DNA from: Diploptera punctata
Taxonomy: Eukaryota; Arthropoda; Insecta; Blattodea; Blaberidae
Direction of reading: 5' to 3'
NCBI GenBank assembly: GCA_030220185.1
Contig: JASPKZ010007421.1
Location: 1 to 64,000 of the forward strand
Length of the DNA: 64,000 bases
Shown: piece by piece, positions 57,003 through 64,000 of the stretch
Layout: the number at the start of each line of letters is the position of its first letter
Position numbering within the stretch: position 1 is the first letter of the stretch
Made by a program: the position numbers and the translations under genes
Notes under the pieces: generated by a model
The model's input: the letters and a program-made list of their open reading frames with translations, nothing else
Told to the model about the DNA's origin: nothing
The model's database searches: none

Positions 57003-57521
57003 TGTGAAACAAACACGAATAAGCTAAAGAAACGCAGATGAACGGAATTTTTCTCTTCTGTTTCCAAGAGAAGGGATGTCAATAAATAAAAATAATGCTA
57101 TTAGAAGGCCATGTACGTCCATATAAGAAAGTTCTAGTCTAAAATATCTGGATAATAAACTTCAATTAGACACAGTTAAAAGTCTTCTTTCATATTAACA
57201 TTCTTGTAAATCTAAACACATGAGACCTATCTCACGTAACTTACAGAACCCTACACTAAACACAAACATCACAATAACACGTAAACCGGCTTTATTCTCT
57301 ACCCAAAACAGCTCGATTTATCAACATATTCAATAATACAGATTACGCATCTGTGCGTGACTTTGTGTTTAGGCCTGCGCATGCCTAGGAACAGTATAAT
57401 TACACATATATGCTAACAGGTTTGTTTCCATATAAATTACTAAATATCACTTTTATTAATTAACCTTGGAATGTTGAATTAAATCCCCCTAGATTGTTAA
57501 AATAGCACACTGTGCGACGTG

Positions 57522-57700
57522 GTAATAGTCATGTCATTGATGATGCACAAGAATTGACCAGTAATGGTGTTAGTTTGGCTAAACAGGCCATCAATGCTAC
57601 AGTTTAAATCATAAGTTCTATGGTGTCACAAGTTGGCTACATCACAGCTTGACTGTTTTATTACTACTAGGCTAGTTGAGGAGTTATGAATAAAAACAAA
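57522..57700 (+). pseudogene. BEL/Pao gag relic, continuation
   Basis: GNSHVIDDAQELTSNGVSLA, KQAINATV follows the TIR transposon directly and fits as the interrupted gag tail. Short and decayed. Confidence 0.45.
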
Positions 57701-57837
57701 AAACAGTACTTGAGTTAGCCTAGAAACTAAAAATAATCAAACTTCGAAAGCTTTAAAGCTAGCTGAAACTTGAAGGATAATGTTGGAAATAACTACATAA
57801 TAAAAGTTACTTGCATAGTAATTAATAACATTAAGTA

Positions 57838-58345
57838 AATTCCGCCATGGCCGGTCCCAAGCCCGGATGAGAAAGGAGGAGGGGGAGGAGTAACAACCTC
57901 GTAAAAAAAAACAGGGTTCAGTTGGCTCCGACTGATAGTCCTCTGTAAGGGCCCCTAGCCAGGGTTACGGTGAAGACAACGGCAGATTCGGCGCAAAAGG
58001 AGTCCTTCACCACGGGCGGATCTGGCGGAAGTGGCAACCCTCTAGATGGGGTTAGTACATCCAGGAGCTGGACCTAAAACTTCGAGGTGGCAGCCCCACC
58101 AATTGTCTACTCTGCATAGCGTTGGTACCGCGATCAGAGGAAAACATATTACTCGTATTCTTTACAATGGAAACTCGGACGGACTTAACCATGGAAGAAA
58201 GTAGATTACCAAATAAAATCTTCCATTATTTTCCAAGAGGAAAAAGAGATGTCGGACGTCCTCGGAAGAGATGGTGTTAGATCTATTAGTGAAGACGGAA
58301 CAGGCAACTCTTGCCTAAACCAGGAAGTGAAGAAGAAGTAAATTC
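57838..58345 (+). mobile_element. Internally deleted LINE (leader joined to C-terminus)
   Basis: 'ggccggtcccaagcccggat' to about 58140 is the GC-rich leader type of endonuclease/RT LINEs; then 'ctcgtattctttacaatgga' leads to ESRLPNKIFHYFPRGKRDVG and RPRKRW near 58250, the C-terminal GKRxVGRPRxRW motif. The 3' end reads 'ggcaactcttgcctaaacca' and 'gaagtgaagaagaagtaa'. The endonuclease and RT between leader and C-terminus are missing. It lies in the decayed BEL/Pao region. Confidence 0.72.
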
Positions 58346-58424
58346 ATCTTCGGTCGAACTTAAGGTGGTTAGACCTCTTTTTCTAGATGTGAAGTTATCT
58401 GATGTTTGTTTTGATACTCCTGCG

Positions 58425-58426
<2 letters not shown>

Positions 58427-58466
<40 letters not shown>
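58427..58466. repeat. (TA)n microsatellite
   Basis: Twenty TA units. Confidence 0.97.
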
Positions 58467-58470
<4 letters not shown>

Positions 58471-58679
58471 TTTTTCTTCAGTATTAAGAAGTACATCTAT
58501 AAGATAGATTGCTACTTGGGACTTGTGCAATGAAAGTAGTAGTAGTAGTAGGACTTTATTAGACAAAAAGTAAGATATTTACAATATTATTTACAAATAT
58601 GGGTCGCACGTGCTGTTGACAGACCGTTACAATAAAGTAATAATTGGTACTAGTGTGAAGAAAAATAAACAAGAAAAAA

Positions 58680-58843
58680 AGCAATAACATTACAATTACA
58701 TAAAGAAAACGCAATAATATTACAATTAAATAATAACACAGTAGCATTATACACTAAAAAAACAATAACATTACAAATACATAAAGAAAACACAGTAATA
58801 TTACAATTAAATAATAACACAATAGCATTATACATTAATTAAT
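58680..58843. repeat. 81-bp direct duplication in the LINE 3' UTR
   Basis: 'caataacattacaattacat' at 58682 recurs as 'caataacattacaaatacat' at 58763. The following 'aaataataacac...gcattatacatt' is also duplicated. Confidence 0.85.
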
Positions 58844-58893
58844 TTATATATAATTATTAAAAATTAATGTTATTGCATTTTGATAACATATAT

Positions 58894-59214
58894 TTATTCA
58901 TGAATGAGTGTTGTTCTTATTTTCCGCGTTTTGTCCAGAAATTTACCCAAGTCTATCCAATTTTCTGGATTTACCAATAACTCGTAGCATGCCAATCTTT
59001 CCTGATTTGAATTTAGAAATCTTTCCGGTAATAACTGACGTCTCCAATATTCTAAATCATTACATTTTCCTAATATATGTATCTCATCTTCAAAGTTCCC
59101 GCACATTGGACATATTCGCATATCGTGATCGTCGCTAATTTTTAGAAATTTCCATGCCCCTAGCCTAAAAAGGAATCTAGCTAATGTTGCTCCATGCAAC
59201 TTAAAGTCTCTCAA
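58894..59214 (-). pseudogene. LINE ORF2 C-terminal zinc-knuckle fragment
   Basis: 106 open codons on the minus strand: MRDFKLHGATLARFLFRLGA, WKFLKISDDHDMRICPMCGN, FEDEIHILGKCNDLEYWRRQ, LLPERFLN. CPMCGNFEDEIHILGKC is the CxxC...H...C knuckle that closes many LINE ORF2 proteins; the stop is followed by a typical 3' UTR. The rest of ORF2 is absent. The first Met is not a true start. Confidence 0.75.
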
Positions 59215-59221
59215 ATAAATC

Positions 59222-60060
59222 TATTGAAAAGTTTTGCAATATAGAGACTATTCAACATAAGGCAAAAAATGGTTCAGATGATTATTATGAAGAGCCTCCA
59301 ACACCACCAGAACAGGTACTGGTAAGTATGTCGTGAGAATGCCTTTTAAACCAAAGTGGAAGGATGTGGGTTTTTGTAGAACTCAGGCTCTAAGATGATT
59401 TTATATGCTACAAAATAATGTTATATTAATCAGAATGTCTTCTTTTTTTTTGCAATACAAGGCATTTATGGATTAATGTTTAGAGCTTGATCATATGTAA
59501 TTGATCCATGTGGATGTAAATGCTGATGGTCATGAGTAATATTACCTTTCGCATCATCCTTCAAAAACTTCTAAGCTTATAAGCTTGTTATAAGCATTGT
59601 TATATGTTTCTGCTAAAACCACCAATTAATGATATATTATTACCTGGATACGTTGTCCAACAAGATTTACTTTCAATTATAATGTTTTCATTTCATAAAT
59701 ATGTCTTCGCAGCCGATTTTGAGAAAATGTACAAACAAATTCTGTTACATCATAATCAACAGTTTTCGCAGAGAACGCTATGGCAAGATATTATATGTAT
59801 GCCTATACTTACTTACAGACTAGAGTCACTTATGGTCTTACTCCATTTGTCTTTCTCGCCAATAACATTTAGAATCAAATAGCTGACGATGAATGTAAGT
59901 CATACAATTTAATGACATCTACCATAAAAAATATTTTCTTGTAGATGATTTGCTATCCGGTGCAGATACCTAGAAGGAAGCTACGATTCTGTTTATCCAA
60001 GTTTATTCTTCCCTGCAGAAGGCAGGATATCATTTGACTAAATGAGGAGTCCAGTTTCAA
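59222..60060 (+). pseudogene. BEL/Pao pol relic (protease-RT junction and RT)
   Basis: Reads IEKFCNIETIQHKAKNGSDD, then RTGTGKYVVRMPFKPKWKDV with FCRTQAL, then YYLSHHPSKTSKL near 59550, LLPGYVVQQDLLSIIMFSFH, KYVFAADFEKMYKQILLHHN, TLWQD, then YGLTPFVFLANNI and VDDLLSGADT near 59945. These follow the BEL/Pao order (GRYVVRLPF, YLPHHP, KYVFTADIEKMYRQI, TYGTSSAPFLA, YVDDLLTGA). Many stops and frameshifts; the largest open piece is 59604-59882. Confidence 0.85.
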
Positions 60061-60424
60061 AAATCATACATACCATTAAAAAAATGAGATAGCAGTGGTG
60101 CTGTCTTCTGTTTGTTTGATGTCCTCATCATATTAGTAGATTGTATTGTTGCAAAATTAATTTAGTTCCTTTTCTTTTTTTTCCTGCTTATAAATAGGTA
60201 CTGTTTCAAAACTATTTCGTTCCTTGTTATATGCTGTTGCAAAACTCTTTCATTCTAATCTTATGAATGGATTTCAAAACTAATTTCTTCCAATAATAAA
60301 AGTGTGATCAGTTAGTGACTGAGCTTCCTTCATGATAGCATATACCTGTTTACATTCTCTAGATTTTTAAATATAACTTCTCACTATTACATACAGTATA
60401 TGGGAGGTGACTATACTATACATA
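60061..60424. other. Spacer with eroded short repeats
   Basis: 'tttcaaaactatttcgttcc', 'ttgcaaaactctttcattct' and 'tttcaaaactaatttcttcc' recur every 30-60 bp at 60145-60300. No gene. Confidence 0.5.
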
Positions 60425-61583
60425 CATTACGGACAGCTTATTGTGAAGAAAAGTTTAACCTGAAGGAAAAGTATAGTTGTTTTAACCAAATATTTGTCAA
60501 AGACTTTAACATCAGCTTCACAAGTCCATCAGCTGTACCTCTTGTACTGTATGCAATAGTCAGAAAGGATTAATAACAACCGCTCCTTGTGGCGCTGCAA
60601 AGGAAAACTTGATAGCTCAGCTAAGATTTCATAAGCTGAAGGCAAAATCAGTCCATGTAATGCTCAAGGAAATTGAATAAAATATTTTGATATTAAGTTT
60701 TGACTGCCAGAAGAATATGGTACCGGTAAATCAGCATATTATTCGAAACAATTCTATTTATATAATTTTACTATTTGTGCCACGATGGACTAATGCTTAT
60801 ATTCCTTGCATCTGGTTCCGAGGGCTGCGGTTTCAAACACGGTTTGGATGACTGATTTTTTTTAGTATGGAAAAATCCAAGGAGGAAGTCCTCCGGGAGG
60901 GAATTCCAGCCGTGGTTCCGAGTCTGAAGATTTTCAGGCCCGTAATGGAAACTTACGTCTGAATAAATCGTCTTCTAAGCAACTTTACCGATCTCCATCA
61001 TCCTAGTATTTCTAAATGCTTAATAAAGTATCATTGGGTCAAAATGTTGACCGCATACCATTCATGACATCCTTAAAGAAATAGGCGTAACTAAATTAAC
61101 TTGGTCTAATAACTCCTAACAAAGGAGAGGCTAAGGCCCAACATTGGGCTGTTACGCCATTTTAGACAGATAGATAGAGTATTACTCCACTGCTTCTAGA
61201 CTGAACAATCCGTGACGGTTTACACATGGACCAAAAAACTAACAATTGAAAGGATCCAATAAAATCATCCATGGTAAATAATAAATTAAGAAATCTGAAT
61301 TTCGGAGAAATTGTTCGCGTGTCCGTACAAATTTAGAACATAAAAACGATAGGAATATTGATGCATTGATTTTATCGTTACACAGATTGATACAACTTTT
61401 CCAGTAGTAGGACATTATTATCTAACATCTGACCGTCTCTTTGGTCGAGTAGAGAGGGTCGTACGAAAGAAAGACACAATAGTAAGTACAGAAGAATATC
61501 GAGAAATCAATAGTGAATTTGTAACTTTAAATAATTTAGAAGAACTTTATTTTGTGTTTCACTGGAAGAAGATGGTTGAGTAA
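60425..61583 (+). pseudogene. DUF7869-like transposon protein relic, split by a SINE
   Basis: Left part: FNLKEKYSCFNQIFVKDFNI, SFTSPSAVPLVLYA, ENLIAQLRFHKLKAKSVHVM, LKEIE, then LSFDCQKNMVPVN. After the SINE (60780-61179): VYTWTKKLTIERI, NDRNIDALILSLHRLI and, in one clean frame from 61389, DTTFPVVGHYYLTSDRLFGR, VERVVRKKDTIVSTEEYREI. The FPVxGHS(Y)xxxDRxFGRxE signature marks a protein family found repeatedly in arthropod genomes; I believe Pfam lists it as DUF7869. The frame stops at 61583, five bases before a piggyBac insertion. Function unknown to me. Confidence 0.65.
60780..61179 (+). mobile_element. tRNA-type SINE, about 400 bp
   Basis: 'ccacgatggactaatgctta' has a box A-like start and 'gggctgcggtttcaaacacg' a box B-like GGTTTCAAAC. 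The body includes 'aaggaggaagtcctccggga'; the 3' end is 'caacattgggctgttacgcc' and an (AGAT)n tail. It splits the DUF7869-like gene. Target duplication not clear. Confidence 0.6.
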
Positions 61584-61949
61584 GTAATTAACCCTGGACT
61601 GGACACTCATTCATTCAATTATTACTGCATACGCGGTGCGCGCACACCCCACTGAGTTATAATATGAATTAACTGCATCTAATCTATAAATTTGTACATT
61701 TTCTGTGTTTGTGTTTATTTTTTCAGACAATGTTGATCTCTGCAAAAGGCAGTTAATTAAATAATAATTCATTAGTTGCATCATAGAAATAAAAAATATT
61801 TACACAGCTAATAACTAATGCACAGTAATTTAAAGCGATTATCTACTTAGAAACTGCAATAGAAATCACAGTACTTCAGTTTTAGCTTAACATAAGAAGG
61901 GGGAAAAATAAGTGCACTGGTATTCTGGGAAAAGAAAAAAAAATGTGTT

Positions 61950-62192
61950 TCACATTTCAAACACACTACAAATTTCAGATTTGTGTTCAGGACAAACTAG
62001 TTTTGCACATTTTGAGCACATAGTTTTCACTTTGTTGTCCTTACTTCGAGGACATAGCAAACATCTTCCTTGTTTTTTTTTAATTTCACTTGAACCTGTC
62101 AGATGCTGCTTTCCTCTTACTGTTAGTTGCAGAACATTTTGAATCACATTTCTCAATTCTACACTAATTGCATTTCCCAGTCTCCTCTTCAT
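61950..62192 (-). pseudogene. piggyBac transposase C-terminal zinc-binding domain
   Basis: 80 codons: basic start, then GRCLLCPRSKDNKVKTMCSK, CAKLVCPEHKSEIC, the Cys/His cross-brace domain that ends piggyBac transposases. Separated from the catalytic part by about 620 bp. 'gtaagt' near 62786 and 'tatcag' near 62236 (minus strand) could be intron borders, which is speculation. Confidence 0.82.
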
Positions 62193-62811
62193 ATGTGGTT
62201 CTAAAAGTGACAGGCCTTATGATTTCAGGAACGATTTTCTGATATTCTTTCTGCAGTTAGTTTGGTGATTAGAGTTCATTAGTAAAAACAAAGAATTTAT
62301 CCTCCTCAGTCCCGAGAAGTGAGAAAACGTATTTTATATTTTATTTTTATACTTTTATTTTGTCGTAGTCATAATAAAGGACAGGCAAGAAGAAACAAAA
62401 ATCCTCAAATTTTTCACCGCTAAACAGTGTGTCCAGCGGGCTGGACTCTGGGTCTTAATCGTTACAGGTAAATAGAAAAACGCAGGTTTTTATATATTTT
62501 TCAACATAGTTGATTTTAATCACAATTGAAAGATGTTTTTAAAAATTTATAAGATGCAATGTCTTTTACCTAATTACAAAGGATTTTTTCACATTAGTAC
62601 CGAGTGGGCACATTTCATTTTATCCTTGATATGATACTAAAGGAAATTGCTGTCTCTCACTTGTTTAGCCATTAAATTGAAGGTAAGAGTCTTTCAATTG
62701 TCTAGCTATAAAATTGTATGATACACTGTCTTTCACTTGAGATGCATAGAATCACATTGCACTGCGTATATTTAAATTTGGTTTTAGACTTACAGTCCTC
62801 CTTTCGACATC

Positions 62812-63333
62812 TCATCCATTTGTTTTTTTGTCTTCAATTGCGCAAATGGTAAGGTGGTTATTTCCACTTCTTCTCACATCTTTGTTTGGCACCGGAGTAG
62901 GAGCAGTCTTCTTCTTTCTTGAAGGCTCTGAAGAATCTTCATCCTCATCAAAGGAATAAATTGTCTGTCTCCTAGCCGTTGCATCAAAACTGAGTGACTC
63001 TCCGATGTACAGCTTGAAATCTAACAGGTCCATAACTTCTTTCTGGCTATGACCAAGAGCTCTCTCATCTTGCCTGTACCCAATCCAAGAATTAACTATA
63101 GCCAAATGGAAGAAAACTCGAACAGGTAATTTCTTTGTCCTCATTGAGATGCGATAAAATGAACTCATTCTGTCACACAGATCTACCCCTCCCACTGAGG
63201 TATTGTAGGCATGGATAGATTTGGGCTGTTTAATATCAATGAATGTTTTCGCTTTTTTATCCCATCTTCTGACAGTGTTTGTTGGCATTGTGTCTGTAGC
63301 TGTTGATGCTAGAAGGACTGATCTATTATCCAT
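62812..63333 (-). pseudogene. piggyBac transposase, C-terminal half of the catalytic domain
   Basis: 173 open codons: MDNRSVLLASTATDTMPTNT, VRRWDKKAKTFIDIKQPKSI, HAYNTSVGGVDLCDRMSSFY, RISMRTKKLPVRVFFHLAIV, NSWIGYR. The NxxxGGVDxxD block carries the last catalytic Asp of the DDD transposase, and the following 'KKxxxRVFFHLxxxxxxNxWI' is typical. The tail is acidic then basic (SFDEDEDSSEPSRKKKTAP). The break from the upstream piece near 63340-63430 is a frameshift. Confidence 0.9.
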
Positions 63334-63430
63334 CCATTTTACAATGTAATACTTCCGTCTTCCCTTACAAACTCATCTTGGGACTCTCTCCCTCTCTTCA
63401 GCAATTCTTTGTCTCTTGAAACCTTGGATT

Positions 63431-63796
63431 TTACTGAACTTTCAACTCGGCTAGCAAGAATAGTTCCAGTGGCAAAATACGTCTTTCAAGAAGGTATTGA
63501 ATCAATGGGATTGAGGTAAAATACCTATAACAGTATACTACATGTTCACTTGAAAGCCTACCTTCAACCAGTTTTACTACAACAGATCCTCCAATACCCA
63601 AACCAGGCAAAGGCTGACCATCTGGCCAGGTTGGCTCCCTGTAGCAAGTAAAATATTTTTTATCCCTACCGGATTGGGGTTGTTTTTTTACGAACTGTCT
63701 CAATGAGGTACTTCCAGTGAAAGGTATCATTTGTTCATCTACTGAAATACGAGATGTAGATGTGAAGTGCCAAACACTTTTTACGAACAGCATCAA
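63431..63796 (-). pseudogene. piggyBac transposase, middle of the catalytic domain
   Basis: SVDEQMIPFTGSTSLRQFVK has the catalytic Asp of the second block. It is followed by KKQPQSGRDKKYFTCYREPT, GLGIGGSVVVKLVEGRL and YRYFTSIPLIQYLLERRI, the 'D.FFTS..L...L' region with the expected Asp replaced by Arg/Tyr context. Upstream, LDAVRKKCLAL is in another frame, so there is a frameshift near 63790. The N-terminus is outside the window or decayed. Confidence 0.88.
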
Positions 63797-64000
63797 GTAT
63801 TAGTTGAACCTTCCACAACTTGCTTTTCTCTTTCTCTTCATTTTAACTTCTAAATTATTAACAAAAATTCAGATAGTTCCTCAGTTTGAACATCCTGTCC
63901 CGTGGAATAATAGTCACTGCAGGTACTCTTAATCCTTAACGATAGTACATACGAAATCTAGGAAGCTGCATGCATCCAGTAATAATATGTGCTCCCACAA

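Larger units (their letters stand above)
54971..57521 (-). mobile_element. 2.55-kb TIR transposon with an unclassified protein
   Basis: Terminal inverted repeats of about 45 bp: left CACAACGCACAGTGCGATAT ... ctagggggatttaattc (to 55015), right gaattaaatccccctag ... CACTGTGCGACGTG (57476-57521). Flanks GTAATTCT (54963-54970) and GTAATAGT (57522-57529) look like an 8-bp target duplication with two later changes. It interrupts the BEL/Pao gag relic. A broken minus-strand gene fills much of the right half. No DDE triad is recognised, so the superfamily is open. Confidence 0.8.
58536..59221 (-). mobile_element. LINE 3' fragment with (CTA)n tail
   Basis: Minus strand: C-terminal ORF (59214-58894), about 340 bp of 3' UTR with an 81-bp duplication, AATAAA (58560-58555) and a (CTA)n tail at 58551-58536. 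5' truncated at 59221, where BEL/Pao pol sequence resumes on the plus strand. It therefore inserted into the BEL/Pao element. Confidence 0.8.
61592..64000 (-). mobile_element. piggyBac element, runs off the right edge
   Basis: TTAA at 61588-61591 is followed by CCCTGGACTGGACACTCATT, a piggyBac-type terminus. The minus strand carries transposase coding pieces through to 64000, so the other end lies outside. A related motif, 'gtgtccagcgggctggactc', at 62429 could be a subterminal repeat. Confidence 0.9.

Overview
This is eukaryotic DNA, almost certainly an arthropod and most likely an insect of the cockroach type. That rests on AT-rich non-coding sequence, the mix of LINE, BEL/Pao, Gypsy, Penelope, piggyBac and SINE remains, and LINE proteins of a form I associate with blattodeans; the genus is inference. 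Nothing in the window looks bacterial or viral.

Layout. Positions 1-17709 are one satellite array of a 66-67 bp monomer (about 265 copies). It is noisy with indels at the left, homogeneous in the middle, and has a 17-monomer duplicated block at about 11.05-13.32 kb. From 17.7 to 26.3 kb lie an AT-rich spacer, LINE relics, a 15-bp-TIR element (20718-23635) carrying a broken gene and a LINE with a clean 10-bp target-site duplication, and two decayed minisatellites.

The one convincing host gene is on the plus strand: a signal-peptide exon (26323-26497), a second exon (50303-50481) and a possible third (52156-52209). Splice phases agree, so intron 1 is about 23.8 kb. It is possibly a divergent ionotropic receptor. 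The rest of the gene is not recognised.

Intron 1 is a transposon graveyard. It holds a 6.4-kb composite (26972-33391) with about 0.8-kb inverted LTR-like ends and a 5-bp duplication CTATA, carrying Gypsy gag on one strand and Gypsy integrase on the other. It also holds a LINE copy split by three insertions (one a non-autonomous piggyBac with TTAA sites), a piggyBac relic, a solo LTR, a Jockey-like ORF1, further LINE copies, microsatellites, and a Penelope-like fragment with a GIY-YIG domain between 57-bp inverted repeats.

Right of the gene are a near-perfect 30-bp x 16 tandem repeat, a decayed BEL/Pao element (53.4-60.1 kb) interrupted by a 2.55-kb TIR transposon encoding an unclassified protein (54971-57521) and by two LINE fragments, a DUF7869-like relic split by a SINE, and a piggyBac element running off the right edge.

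Nearly all coding content is broken transposon sequence. The value of the window is in the nested insertion order, the two elements with unclassified proteins and defined termini, the inverted-LTR composite, and the host gene hidden among them.
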